Positions 25,288 to 34,517 of a DNA stretch of 64,000 nucleotides are shown here, in pieces. Position 1 is the stretch's first letter. The number at the start of each line of letters is the position of its first letter. This DNA comes from Pelagibius sp040217155 (GTDB lineage: Bacteria; Pseudomonadota; Alphaproteobacteria; Kiloniellales; Kiloniellaceae). Position numbers and translations under genes: made by a program. The notes under the pieces are model-generated. The model was not told the DNA's origin and did no database searches. It saw nothing but the letters and a program-made list of their open reading frames with translations. The stretch spans positions 248,001-312,000 of the forward strand of contig JAVJNS010000018.1 of assembly GCA_040217155.1 (NCBI GenBank), read 5' to 3'.

Positions 25288-25923
25288 TCAATCGTCACCG
25301 ATTTCCGCTTGCAGAGCCGCCGGATTCTCGCTGTCGATGACCCGCCTTGCCGTTTCGTAAGGGAAACCCTGGCGCCCAAGGGCGGCCAGATCGCGGTCGC
25401 GCCGCTCAGTGCGGTTGTCCAGGCGAAACGGCCCCAGCCGACGCCGCTGCGCATAGCGCAGCGCCGCCAGGAGTTCGCGTTCTTCGGGATTGCTGGCCTC
25501 CTCGCTCAAGGCGGCATCGATCAAGCCGGCGGGCAGGGATTTGGCGCGCAGCTTGGCACGGATCATGGCGGTCGAGGCGCCGCGTCCGCGCAGGCTGCGG
25601 ACCCTTTCGCGGGCGTAGCGGCCGTCGTTCAGCAGGCCGAGACCCGTCAGCCGCGCAATCAGGCGCTCGACGGCTGCGACGCCTTCTTCAGGGTCGGTGT
25701 CATGCACCCTGGCGGAGAGTTGGACCTTGCGATGCAGCAGGCGCCGCAGGTGTCCGCTCGAACTGTCGTAGCGCTCCAGGTAGTAAAGCGCAGAGCGCTC
25801 CAGGCCTTGCGGCGTCGCCTTCAACGGCTGCCGCCGCCGCTTGGGCCTTTGGCCGGCTTTCCCGCCGCTATTCGATTGGTAGGGGGCACCGGCCGGCGCT
25901 GCGCCGTCATCTTTGCCGGTCAT
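25288..25923 (-). CDS. recX: regulatory protein RecX
   Basis: RecX modulates RecA filament growth. The 211-residue protein has a basic N-terminal extension of about 35 residues, then three-helix repeats typical of the family: ALYYLERYDSSSGHLRRLL, VERLIARLTGLGLLNDGRYA and IRAKLRAKSLPAGLIDAAL. Length is in the usual range (150-250). recA is not beside it. The start is not backed by a clear ribosome site, so the N-terminus could be shorter. Confidence 0.85.
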   Translation of the reverse strand: MTGKDDGAAPAGAPYQSNSGGKAGQRPKRRRQPLKATPQGLERSALYYLERYDSSSGHLRRLLHRKVQLSARVHDTDPEEGVAAVERLIARLTGLGLLNDGRYARERVRSLRGRGASTAMIRAKLRAKSLPAGLIDAALSEEASNPEERELLAALRYAQRRRLGPFRLDNRTERRDRDLAALGRQGFPYETARRVIDSENPAALQAEIGDD

Positions 25924-25976
25924 GTGGACGGGCTCTCGACTTGCACCGGACGACGGCTGGGGCTATGTGAAGCGCT

Positions 25977-26792
25977 ATGGAACATCAGACCCTTTCGCTT
26001 GCCGGCACCCGCGTCAGGCAGCTGGGCCGCGTGAACTGGCGCGGGCTTTGGACCCTTTACATGAAGGAAGTGCGCCGCTTCCTCAATGTCTTTACGCAGA
26101 CCCTGCTGGCCCCGATGGTGACGACGCTGCTGTTTCTCGCCGTCTTTACCCTGGCGCTGGGTGGCGGCGGACGGGAGGTCGGCGGTGTGCCTTTCGCGGC
26201 CTTCCTGGCACCGGGACTGATCATGATGGCCATGGTGCAGAATTCCTTCGCCAACACATCATCCTCGCTTGTCATCGCCAAGGTGCAGGGTAACATTGTC
26301 GACATCCTGATGCCGCCGCTTTCGCCCGGCGAATTGACTCTGGGAATTGCCGGTGGCGGCGTCACTCGCGGCCTGATGGTGGGCTTGGCAGTAGGCCTGG
26401 GCATGTCCCTCTTCGTGCCGGTCACCGTCCACAATCCGCTGTTCATTCTCTACCACGGTGTGATGGCCGCGCTCATGCTATCACTGCTTGGCATGATCGG
26501 CGGCATCTGGTCCGAGAAATTCGATCACATCGCCGCAGTGACCAACTTCATCATCACGCCCTTTTCCTTTCTCTCCGGCACCTTCTATTCCATCCAACGC
26601 TTGCCGGAGGCCTGGCAGATCGTCGCCCACTTCAATCCCTTTTTCTACATGATCGACGGCTTTCGCTACGGCTTCATCGGCCACGCCGACGGCTCTTTGG
26701 CGCTTGGTATCGCGGTCATGGCCCTGTTCAATCTGTTCCTTTGGATGGTGACCTACGGGATGTTCGCGACCGGCTACCGCCTGAAACCATGA
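25977..26792 (+). CDS. ABC-2 type transporter permease, first of a tandem pair
   Basis: A 271-residue integral membrane protein with six predicted helices. It starts VNWRGLWTLYMKEVRRFLNVF, the amphipathic entrance of the YadH-like family, and has the segments FLAPGLIMMAMVQNSFANTSSS and FYSIQRLPEAWQIVAHFNPFFY near the last helices. These proteins pair with an ATPase to export lipids, drugs or polysaccharide. No ATPase gene is adjacent in this window. It overlaps the second permease by ATGA. Confidence 0.88.
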   Translation: MEHQTLSLAGTRVRQLGRVNWRGLWTLYMKEVRRFLNVFTQTLLAPMVTTLLFLAVFTLALGGGGREVGGVPFAAFLAPGLIMMAMVQNSFANTSSSLVIAKVQGNIVDILMPPLSPGELTLGIAGGGVTRGLMVGLAVGLGMSLFVPVTVHNPLFILYHGVMAALMLSLLGMIGGIWSEKFDHIAAVTNFIITPFSFLSGTFYSIQRLPEAWQIVAHFNPFFYMIDGFRYGFIGHADGSLALGIAVMALFNLFLWMVTYGMFATGYRLKP

Positions 26793-27640
26793 CCGGTCGT
26801 CCGGGCAGCAACGGCCTGACTGAAATGCCGCGGCTGCTGTCCTTCCGGGACTGGCGCCCCCTGGCATTTCGGTGGGTGAACTGGCGTGGACTCTGGGCGC
26901 TGTTCTATGGCTATGGAATTGCGCGCTTCCTGCGCTTCGGCCTCGAAACGCTGGCCGGCCCCCTGGTTTCCAGTCTGCTATTCCTGCTGGTCTTCGTGGT
27001 CGGCCAAAGCGATCTCGGCGAAATGGTGCCTGGCGTCGGCCTGACCGAGTTCATCGCGCCGGGAATCGTGCTCTATACCGTGGCTTACACGGCCTTCCAG
27101 AACTCGGCGGCGATGATCGTCATGGACAAGATTGAAGGCACCATCGCCGATGTGCAGATGGCGCCGCTCTCGCCCCTGGAAGTGACGGTCGGCTTTGCCC
27201 TTTCCGCGGCGACCTGCGGACTGATGTCCGGCCTGTTGGTCGGCGCGGCCACGGCTTTCTTTGTGGAATATTCATACTTCGATGCAACGGTAATCCTTGG
27301 GTTTGCCGTGACAACGGCGCTGTTCTTCGCCCTCTTGGGGACCCTAGCGGGTCTGTGGGCGGAGCGCTGGGACCACTATGGCGCCGTCGAAGGTTTCGTC
27401 GTCGTTCCGTTGGGTTTGCTTTCGGGGACCTTTTTTTCGGTGGAGCGATTGCCGGAAGCGCTTCGGGAGTGGATCTATTTCAATCCCGTGTTTTATGCCA
27501 TCGACGGCTTCCGTGCGGGCTTCATCGGCCACGCGGAAACCTCGCTGGCACTGGGCGCGGGCGTCCTGGTCGCGCTCAATCTGGCGCTGGCGCTGCTGGC
27601 TTGGCGGCTCTTTGCGGTGGGCTACAAGATCAAACCCTGA
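26789..27640 (+). CDS. ABC-2 type transporter permease, second of a tandem pair
   Basis: A 283-residue paralogue of the preceding permease. It carries the same entrance motif (FRWVNWRGLWALFYGYGIARF), FIAPGIVLYTVAYTAFQNS, and FFSVERLPEALREWIYFNPVFY close to the C-terminus. The ATG at 26789 overlaps the preceding stop. The two probably form a heterodimeric membrane channel derived from a tandem duplication. A functional exporter would need an ATPase encoded elsewhere. Confidence 0.88.
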   Translation: MTGRPGSNGLTEMPRLLSFRDWRPLAFRWVNWRGLWALFYGYGIARFLRFGLETLAGPLVSSLLFLLVFVVGQSDLGEMVPGVGLTEFIAPGIVLYTVAYTAFQNSAAMIVMDKIEGTIADVQMAPLSPLEVTVGFALSAATCGLMSGLLVGAATAFFVEYSYFDATVILGFAVTTALFFALLGTLAGLWAERWDHYGAVEGFVVVPLGLLSGTFFSVERLPEALREWIYFNPVFYAIDGFRAGFIGHAETSLALGAGVLVALNLALALLAWRLFAVGYKIKP

Positions 27641-27699
27641 GGGCGATGCCAAGCGCGTCATCCCGAGGGTCGCAGGACTGACAGCTACAGGGGTCCACA

Positions 27700-28629
27700 A
27701 TGCGTCGATATTTGCCACTGAAGCCGATCCAAGGTGCACTGGGTCTTTTGCTCACTGGGATTCTGGTGCTGGGCGCGTTGCTGCCGAGCGCCATGGCGGC
27801 GGAAGACATTCGCTTCGGCCAAGGCCTGCTTTGGAAGGTGCAGAAGGACGGCGGTCCGGTCAGCTATGTGCTCGGCACTATTCACTCCACCGATTCTCGC
27901 TTGCACGACCTGCCGCCGCAAATCGACGGCGCCCTGGACGAGTCCCGCACCATCGCCTTTGAGTTCATTGGCACTCCCGATCAGCAGCAGAAGATGGTGC
28001 AGGCCATACAACTGCCACCCGGCGAACAGCTCGAGGAAATCTTGGGACCGGAGCTCTTCGAACGCACAGTTGCCACTTTGCAGCCCCTCGGCATTCCGGC
28101 GCGGCTGCTGCAGGGCCTCAAACCTTGGTCGCTGTCGCTCTACCTCGTTCTCCCGCCGATTGAGTTGGCCCGTCAGGCCCAGGGCAAGCCGGCCTTTGAC
28201 TTTTGGTTGCAGGCCGAAGCCAAGCGGCGAGGCAAGCAGCTGCACAGCCTTGAAAGCATCGAGGAACAGATCGCGCTGTTCGACGACATGAGCCGCAACG
28301 ATCAGGTCGCCATGGTGGAGGACATGCTGGCCGACTACGCCAACATCGAAGCCAACTTCAGCCGGCTGTTCCGTGCCTACTTGAGAGGCGACATCAGCTC
28401 GCTCATGAAGCAGGCCAACGACTACTCCGAGGTCAGCGACGCGGCGGCGGCGGAGCGCCTGTCAGAGCGCCTTCTCGACGATCGCAACGTAAGCATGATG
28501 CAGAGCATGCTGCCCCTGCTACTTCAGGGCGAAGCTTTCGTCGCTATCGGCGCCCTGCATCTGCCGGGCGAGGGCGGGGTGCTTGATTTGCTGGAACAGC
28601 GTGGCTACCGCGTGACGCGAGCCTACTAA
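27700..28629 (+). CDS. TraB/GumN family protein, exported
   Basis: A 309-residue protein with a signal peptide (residues 1-33, ending SAMAAED). The TraB/GumN fold is marked by YVLGTIHSTDSRL near residue 55, EFIGTPD with its acidic pair, LESIEEQIALFD in the middle and IGALHLPGEGG near the C-terminus. Members of this clan, including TIKI proteases, use the GTIH and GxxH motifs to bind metal. Whether this protein is a protease is not established. It has a paralogue immediately downstream. Confidence 0.85.
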   Translation: MRRYLPLKPIQGALGLLLTGILVLGALLPSAMAAEDIRFGQGLLWKVQKDGGPVSYVLGTIHSTDSRLHDLPPQIDGALDESRTIAFEFIGTPDQQQKMVQAIQLPPGEQLEEILGPELFERTVATLQPLGIPARLLQGLKPWSLSLYLVLPPIELARQAQGKPAFDFWLQAEAKRRGKQLHSLESIEEQIALFDDMSRNDQVAMVEDMLADYANIEANFSRLFRAYLRGDISSLMKQANDYSEVSDAAAAERLSERLLDDRNVSMMQSMLPLLLQGEAFVAIGALHLPGEGGVLDLLEQRGYRVTRAY

Positions 28630-28729
28630 GGGTCATCCAGGTTTTTCTCCAGGTTGAATTGTCAAGCTTCGAATTTCACGCCGAAGAAGTAATTCTCCAA
28701 CCTTCTATATCCCCTGGATAGGGATTGAG

Positions 28730-29689
28730 GTGACGGAAGCTTTGACAAAGGGACGCGCCGGTCGGCGCCGCCACACCGTCCTGCTGGCACTCTGTGGCCT
28801 GCCGATACTGCTGCTGGCCGCCTGCAGCAAGCCGAACCCGCTGCCGCTTGAGATGCCTTTCAATCAAGGCCGCATTTGGCAGATCGAAGGGGAGGGCATT
28901 GAGACAAGCTACGTCTTTGGCACCTTTCACATAGCCGACTCGAAGGTCCTGGATATTCCTGACGCGGTGGAGCGGGCCTTCGCCGAGTCGCCGACTGCCG
29001 CGTTCGAACACGATTACGACCCCGCGAAGAAGGAAGCCAACACCATAGACCCAGAGCGCTTGAAGCTGCCCGAAGGCACGACCCTCAGAGGCCTCGTCGG
29101 AGCGCAGGTTTACGGCGACCTGACAAGCATCATCAAGGGCCTCGGTTACTGGAAGCCGAACAACGAGCTGAAGCCCTGGGTTATGTGGGATATCTTTGGC
29201 GGCACCCAGAGCACCTTCTACAGAAACGACGACGATTCCGAGGCCAATGAACAGGTCCTGGACGGCTGGCTGCAGGAAAGGGCGCGAGACGAAGGCAAAT
29301 CCGTTGTTGGCCTGGAGACTGTGGAAGAGGGATTCACAAAATACGACAGTATACCGATGTCTCAACAGGTCGTGCTGCTGACGAGTTTGGTCGAACACTA
29401 TTACCAGCGCCGTCAGGGGGCTCCGATTGTGCAATCCTATGTGGACGGCGATCTGGGAATGCTCATGGCCTTGACGCAAGAGAGGTTAGGCAAATACCCA
29501 CCGGACGTGGCGGAGATGCTCGAATTCAGGATCGTGACCAACCGCAACCGGATCATGGTCGAGCGCGCCTTGCCGCATATGGAAAAGGGATCAACCTTCA
29601 TCGCGGTGGGCGCCGGGCATTTACCCGGCGAGGAAGGCATTCTGAGCCTGTTAGAGCGGCGGGGGTACAGGGTCACGCGGCTGCAGTGA
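28730..29689 (+). CDS. TraB/GumN family lipoprotein
   Basis: A 319-residue paralogue of the upstream gene. It starts at GTG 28730 and has a lipoprotein signal: a basic N-terminus and the lipobox LLAAC near residue 33. The family motifs are SYVFGTFHIADSKV, AFEHDYD, VVGLETVEEGFTKYD and VGAGHLPGEEG. The first motif carries F where the partner has I, but the histidine is kept. The two genes probably arose by duplication, one released to the periplasm and one membrane-anchored. Confidence 0.84.
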   Translation: MTEALTKGRAGRRRHTVLLALCGLPILLLAACSKPNPLPLEMPFNQGRIWQIEGEGIETSYVFGTFHIADSKVLDIPDAVERAFAESPTAAFEHDYDPAKKEANTIDPERLKLPEGTTLRGLVGAQVYGDLTSIIKGLGYWKPNNELKPWVMWDIFGGTQSTFYRNDDDSEANEQVLDGWLQERARDEGKSVVGLETVEEGFTKYDSIPMSQQVVLLTSLVEHYYQRRQGAPIVQSYVDGDLGMLMALTQERLGKYPPDVAEMLEFRIVTNRNRIMVERALPHMEKGSTFIAVGAGHLPGEEGILSLLERRGYRVTRLQ

Positions 29690-29878
29690 TCGGGGTTGCT
29701 GGCCCCGGAAAACCGCGGTCTGGTTGACAGAACCAGCCATTCTGCCAATAGTGTCGCCCCTTCAGCCCCGGCCCCGGGCCGGGTAAGCTAGAAATTCCCG
29801 TCCCCGCCCCAGAATTTGAGGCATTTCGGCCCTTTCAGGCCCGCCGGGCCTGTCGGGTAAGGTTTAGGAGTTCGGTCC

Positions 29879-31057
29879 GTGAGCGACGCCTTGATGCATA
29901 CCTATGCGCGCGCCGACCTCGCTTTCGAGCGTGGCGAAGGCCCCTATCTCTTTACCGCCGACGGGCGACGATTCCTCGATTTTGCCGCCGGCATCGCGGT
30001 CAACGCCCTGGGTCACGGCCATCCTCATCTGGTGAAAACCCTGCAGGAGCAGGCCGGCAAGCTGTGGCATGTTTCCAACCTCTATCAGATTCCCGAAGGC
30101 CGGCGGCTGGCGGAGCGGCTGGTGGCGAATTCCTTCGCCGATCAGGCCTTCTTCTGCAATTCCGGGGCTGAGGCTATCGAAGGCGCATTGAAGATCGCGC
30201 GCCGCTTCCACTACGTGGCCGGACAGCCGGAGCGCATGCGGGTGATTTCCTGCAGAGGATCGTTCCATGGCCGCACGCTCACCACCCTTTCGGCCGCCGG
30301 CAACCCGAAGTACCTGGAAGGCACCGGGCCGGTCGCCGAGGGATTCGATATCGTGCCCTTCGGCAACATGAACGAACTACGCAGCGCCATCCGCCCAGAG
30401 ACAGGCGCCATCCTCGTGGAGCCGATCCAGGGTGAGGGGGGGGTCCGTGCCGCTGACCTCGACTACCTGCGTGCCTTGCGCAACGCCTGCGACGAGTACG
30501 GCATGCTGCTGGTGCTAGATGAAATTCAGTGCGGCATGGGCCGCACCGGCAAACTCTTCGCCTATGAGTGGGCCGGTATCGAGCCCGACGTCATGGCCCT
30601 GGCCAAGGGCCTTGGCGGGGGGTTTCCGATCGGCGCCATCCTGGCGACAGGAAAGGCTGCCGGCGGCATGGCGCCAGGGGTTCATGGCACCACCTTCGGG
30701 GGAAATCCCTTGGCCATGGCGGTCGCCAACGCGGTGCTGGACGTCATGCTGGCGCCCGAATTCCTGCCGCATGTGCAGCTTATGGGCGAGCTCCTGCGTC
30801 ACCGTCTGCAAGAGCTTATCGCGCGCTTTCCCCAGGTACTGGAGGAACTGCGCGGCGTCGGGCTGATGATGGGCCTGAAGTGCGTTGTGCCCAACACCGA
30901 GCTGGTCGCCAAGTTGCGCGAAGAGGGCCTGCTGACTGTCGGCGCGGCGGAAAATGTGGTGCGCCTGCTGCCACCGCTGGTCGTCTCGGAGACCCAGGTC
31001 GACGAAGCGGTGCAAGCGATCGAGCGCGCCTGCAGCGCCTGGGTGAAGGCGGCCTGA
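29879..31057 (+). CDS. argD: acetylornithine aminotransferase
   Basis: A class III PLP aminotransferase of 392 residues that converts N-acetylglutamate semialdehyde to N-acetylornithine in arginine synthesis. The landmarks are FAAGIAVNALGHGHP, FFCNSGAEAIEGALKIAR, SFHGRTL, LVLDEIQCGMGRTG and the PLP lysine in ALAKGLGGGFPIGA. The start is GTG at 29879 with TTTAGGAG upstream. It lies two bases from argF and forms an argD-argF-hslO cluster common in alphaproteobacteria. Related 4-aminobutyrate transaminases differ in context. Confidence 0.93.
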   Translation: MSDALMHTYARADLAFERGEGPYLFTADGRRFLDFAAGIAVNALGHGHPHLVKTLQEQAGKLWHVSNLYQIPEGRRLAERLVANSFADQAFFCNSGAEAIEGALKIARRFHYVAGQPERMRVISCRGSFHGRTLTTLSAAGNPKYLEGTGPVAEGFDIVPFGNMNELRSAIRPETGAILVEPIQGEGGVRAADLDYLRALRNACDEYGMLLVLDEIQCGMGRTGKLFAYEWAGIEPDVMALAKGLGGGFPIGAILATGKAAGGMAPGVHGTTFGGNPLAMAVANAVLDVMLAPEFLPHVQLMGELLRHRLQELIARFPQVLEELRGVGLMMGLKCVVPNTELVAKLREEGLLTVGAAENVVRLLPPLVVSETQVDEAVQAIERACSAWVKAA

Positions 31058-31058
31058 T

Positions 31059-31985
31059 ATGACCGAACTCGGGCAGCCACAGCCCAAGCACTTCCTTGAT
31101 CTCGACCGGCTCGACAGCGCCGAACTGCGCAGTATGCTTGACGCGGCGGGCCGCATGAAACGCGGCGAAGCTGAAGACTCCGAAGCCCGGCCGCTGGACG
31201 GCAAGACCCTGGCGATGATCTTCGAAAAGCCCTCGACCCGCACCCGGGTGTCCTTCGAGGTTGCCGCCAATCAGCTCGGCGGTCACGCCGTGGTCTTGGA
31301 GCCCAGTGGGACGCAGCTCGGCCGCGGCGAGACAGTCGCCGATACGGCCCGGGTGCTGTCGCGCTATGTCGACGCCATCATGATCCGCACCACCAAGGAG
31401 TCGATCCTTCTGGAACTGGCGGAGCATGCCACGGTGCCGGTGATCAACGGGTTGACCGATGTCACTCATCCCTGCCAGCTCATGGCAGACGTCATGACCT
31501 TCGAAGAGCACCTTGGCTCCATCGCGGGCAAGGTGGTGGTGTGGTCCGGCGACGGCAACAACATGGCGACATCCTGGATTCACGCGGCCGCGCGCTTCAA
31601 CTTCGAACTGCGCCTGGCGTGCCCGGATATGCTGCGCCCGCCGCAAGCAGTGCTCGATTGGGCAGATGCGGAGGGTGCCAGAATTATCGTTTCGGCTGAC
31701 GTCGATGTCATGGTGAAGGATGCCGATGCCGTGGTCACCGACACCTGGGTGTCAATGGGCGACGGCGATGGCGAGAGCCGGCACAACCTTCTGGCGCCCT
31801 ATCAGGTCGATGACAGGATCATGGCTTTGGCCAAGCCGGGCGCGATCTTTATGCATTGTCTTCCGGCACACCGTGGCGACGAGGTGACGGCCTCGGTGAT
31901 CGACGGGCCACAGTCGGTGGTGTGGGACGAGGCGGAGAACCGCCTCCATGCCCAAAAAGGCATTCTCGCTTGGTGTCTCTCCTGA
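31059..31985 (+). CDS. argF: ornithine carbamoyltransferase
   Basis: Forms citrulline from ornithine and carbamoyl phosphate. The 308-residue enzyme has the carbamoyl-phosphate site EKPSTRTRVSFE, the DVTHPCQLMAD block, and the ornithine-binding loop MHCLPAHRGDEV with its catalytic Cys. The intergenic gap to argD is a single base and that to hslO 16 bases, so the three are one operon. All active-site residues appear intact. Confidence 0.95.
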   Translation: MTELGQPQPKHFLDLDRLDSAELRSMLDAAGRMKRGEAEDSEARPLDGKTLAMIFEKPSTRTRVSFEVAANQLGGHAVVLEPSGTQLGRGETVADTARVLSRYVDAIMIRTTKESILLELAEHATVPVINGLTDVTHPCQLMADVMTFEEHLGSIAGKVVVWSGDGNNMATSWIHAAARFNFELRLACPDMLRPPQAVLDWADAEGARIIVSADVDVMVKDADAVVTDTWVSMGDGDGESRHNLLAPYQVDDRIMALAKPGAIFMHCLPAHRGDEVTASVIDGPQSVVWDEAENRLHAQKGILAWCLS

Positions 31986-32001
31986 CAGATAAAGGTGACT
32001 G

Positions 32002-32922
32002 ATGCCCGAAGGCGCGCCGGGAACAGGCGGCATGCAGGCCGACCTCGTCCAACCCTTTCTGATCGAATCTTCCGGGATCCGCGGGCGCCTGCTTCGCCTG
32101 GAGAGCGTGTGCGACCGGATCCTCCGCCGCCACGCCTACCCGGATCCGGTTGCTCACTTGCTGGCGGAGATGTTGGCGCTCTGCGGCGGGCTCGCCAGCC
32201 TCATCAAGTACGACGGTATCTTTACCCTGCAGGCCAGTGGCGACGGGCCATTGCGCATGCTGGTGGTCGATGTCACTTCCGAGGGCGAGATACGCGGCTA
32301 CGCCGGCTTCGACCAGGCACGCATCGACGCGTTGCTGGCCGACGGCGCAGGGCGGCCTACGGTGCCCCAACTTTTCGGCAAGGGTCACCTCGCCTTCACC
32401 GTTGACCAAGGCACCTACAGCGAGCGCTATCAGGGAATTGTTGCCCTGACCGGCGACACTCTGGCGGACTGCCTGCAACATTACTTCATGCAGTCGGAAC
32501 AGCTGCAGAGCGGCATCGTGCTGGCCGCCGGAATGCGTGGCGGGCACTGGCTCTCCGCCGCCTTGGTGCTGCAGCGCCTCCCGGAAGAAGCGGTCCACAC
32601 CATTGAGGACGAGGACGACTGGCGCCGCGCCATGGTGTTGCAGGCCAGCGCCAGCGAGGACGAGCTGCTAAATGACAGGCTCGTCCTCAACGATCTGCTG
32701 TTCCGCTTATTCCATGAGGAGGGCGTACGCGTCTTCGACCCACGCCACCTCACGGAAGGCTGCCGCTGCTCTGCGGAAAAGTTGGAATCCGTCCTGCAGT
32801 CAATGCCGCGCAGTGAGATCGAGGACTTGAAGGTTGCGGGTGCGGTCGAGGTGACCTGCCAGTTCTGTACCAGAGTCTATCGCTTCGAAGATACCGACCT
32901 GGAACGCATCTACAGCGACTAA
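32002..32922 (+). CDS. hslO: Hsp33 redox-regulated chaperonin
   Basis: A holdase activated when its zinc-bound cysteines oxidise. The 306-residue protein has the C-terminal zinc motifs GCRCSAEKL (CxC) and TCQFCTRVYRF (CxxC), and an N-terminal beta-rich domain with GDGPLRMLVVD. Conservation of all four cysteines means redox control is intact. It is translated from ATG 32002 downstream of argF in a conserved alphaproteobacterial arrangement. Confidence 0.94.
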   Translation: MPEGAPGTGGMQADLVQPFLIESSGIRGRLLRLESVCDRILRRHAYPDPVAHLLAEMLALCGGLASLIKYDGIFTLQASGDGPLRMLVVDVTSEGEIRGYAGFDQARIDALLADGAGRPTVPQLFGKGHLAFTVDQGTYSERYQGIVALTGDTLADCLQHYFMQSEQLQSGIVLAAGMRGGHWLSAALVLQRLPEEAVHTIEDEDDWRRAMVLQASASEDELLNDRLVLNDLLFRLFHEEGVRVFDPRHLTEGCRCSAEKLESVLQSMPRSEIEDLKVAGAVEVTCQFCTRVYRFEDTDLERIYSD

Positions 32923-33047
32923 AGATTACCAGCCGTCGGCTTGGCCGCCTTGATCCTGCCCGATTCCCAACTTATTCATATCAACCGGTTATTGATGGTA
33001 TAGCGTCGCCTGATCCGAAACCGGTTCACTTCGATAGGAAACCTTTC

Positions 33048-33629
33048 ATGCGCTACCGCTTCGTCGTCGCTCTGTCGCTGTTGGCCGTCGTCGCGGCCTG
33101 TACTATCGACAATCCGAGCAACCGCTTCGCCGAAATTACTTATGCGCACCTGCCCGATATTGGGCTCGACGTCGGCACCATCGAGATTGAGCGCGCCTAT
33201 ATCGGCACGGGACAGGCGCCGAATGTCGAATATCGCTTTCCTGTGCGCCCAAGCGATGCAGCTGCGAAGTGGGCGGAGGATCGTTTGGTGGCGCGGGGCG
33301 ATCGCCTGACTTTCCGCTATGTTGTGCGTCAGGCCTCGGCGATCGAGACCGAACTGCCGAAGACGACGGGCGTTACCGGGCTGATTACAACGGATCAGTC
33401 GGAGCGCTACGAAACGCATATTATGGTCGAGATGCAGGTACTCGACGGCCGGCAACTGCAAGGCACCGCAAGTGCGGAAGCGCGGCGGTCCGTTACCGTG
33501 CCGGAGGATATCAGCCTCAACGAGCGCGAGCGCGTCTGGTATAGGCTGACCGAAGACACCATGAACGACCTCAACGATCAGCTTGAAGAAACCATCAAGA
33601 AAGCTTTCTTCCCCTACATCGTGCTCTGA
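33048..33629 (+). CDS. predicted lipoprotein, function unknown
   Basis: A 193-residue protein with a lipoprotein signal: basic start, hydrophobic core and lipobox VVAAC near residue 19. The mature part is beta-rich (IEIERAYIGTGQAPNVEYRFP; LTFRYVVRQASAIET), with a C-terminal helix ending IKKAFFPYIVL. It resembles small outer-membrane-anchored lipoproteins of alphaproteobacteria, but I recognise no domain. It stands alone between hslO and murI on the same strand, with 125 bases upstream for its own promoter. Confidence 0.75.
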   Translation: MRYRFVVALSLLAVVAACTIDNPSNRFAEITYAHLPDIGLDVGTIEIERAYIGTGQAPNVEYRFPVRPSDAAAKWAEDRLVARGDRLTFRYVVRQASAIETELPKTTGVTGLITTDQSERYETHIMVEMQVLDGRQLQGTASAEARRSVTVPEDISLNERERVWYRLTEDTMNDLNDQLEETIKKAFFPYIVL

Positions 33630-33671
33630 TCCTCGGGTACCGTCGGTGAAAGCGGCGCACGAGTTTCGGTC

Positions 33672-34517
33672 ATGATCGGGGTTTTCGATTCCGGCCACGG
33701 CGGCCTTACGGTATTGCATGCCTTGACCGGTCGCTTGCCCGCTGAAGCCTTCACTTATCTTGGCGATCACGGCAATGCGCCCTACGGTCGGCGCTCATCG
33801 GAGGAAATCTACAACCTGACGCTCGCCGGGATCGAGCGGCTGTTCGGGGTAGGTTGCCAACTGGTGCTGCTGGCCTGCAATACCGCTTCCGCGGTTGCTC
33901 TGCGACGCCTGCAGCAGGATTGGTTGCCGTCGGTGGCACCTGAGTGTCGCGTCCTTGGTGTCTTCGTCCCCATGGTAGAGGCGTTGACCGCCGTTTCCTG
34001 GCGCGACGGCGCGCCGGTACCGGGGCGCATGCCCGAAGACGGACTGGTGGGCGTCTTCGCGACGCAGCGCACCATCCACTCCGCCGCTTACCCCTTCGAA
34101 ATTGGACTTCGCGCGCCGCAAATGCGGGTGGTGAGCCAGGCCTGCCCACAATTGGCTGCCGCCATCGAGGCGGATGAAGGAGAGACTGTGCTGCGCCAGA
34201 TGATTGAGGGCTACGTGTCGGAAATGCTGCGGCAGACAGAGGGGCGTGCTCCCGACGCCGTGGTGTTGGGTTGCACCCACTATCCTCTGGTCGCGCCGTA
34301 TTTTGCCGCCACCTTGCCGCCCGGGACGCGCTTGCTGAATCAGCCGCGCATCGTTGCCGACAGCCTCGCCGACTATCTGTCGCGTCACCAGCGTTTCACC
34401 GCGAACTTAAAGGAAGGCCGCTACCGGCGCTTCCTGACTACCGGCGACCCGCAGAGGGTATCGGCCTTCGCGAGTCGAATTTTCGATACGGAGCTGGTCT
34501 TCGAAAAAGCATCCTAA
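33672..34517 (+). CDS. murI: glutamate racemase
   Basis: Makes D-glutamate for peptidoglycan. The 281-residue enzyme has the N-terminal GVFDSGHGGLTVL (Asp and Ser of the substrate site), the first catalytic Cys in LLACNTASAVAL and the second in LGCTHYPLVAP. The H in GHGG replaces the usual small hydrophobic residue, a mild variation. It is convergent with argE and overlaps it by 4 bases. Confidence 0.92.
   Translation: MIGVFDSGHGGLTVLHALTGRLPAEAFTYLGDHGNAPYGRRSSEEIYNLTLAGIERLFGVGCQLVLLACNTASAVALRRLQQDWLPSVAPECRVLGVFVPMVEALTAVSWRDGAPVPGRMPEDGLVGVFATQRTIHSAAYPFEIGLRAPQMRVVSQACPQLAAAIEADEGETVLRQMIEGYVSEMLRQTEGRAPDAVVLGCTHYPLVAPYFAATLPPGTRLLNQPRIVADSLADYLSRHQRFTANLKEGRYRRFLTTGDPQRVSAFASRIFDTELVFEKAS

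Noticed and set aside
24799..26034. Plus-strand frame of 411 codons spanning the TPR and RecX genes
   Set aside because: It crosses two well-supported minus-strand genes and their spacer; there is no ribosome site or domain.
29691..29790. Rho-independent terminator after the second TraB/GumN gene
   Set aside because: Several short G+C-rich complementary stretches occur (for example CGGGG/CCCCG and CTGGTT/AACCAG), but none is long and no T-run follows.
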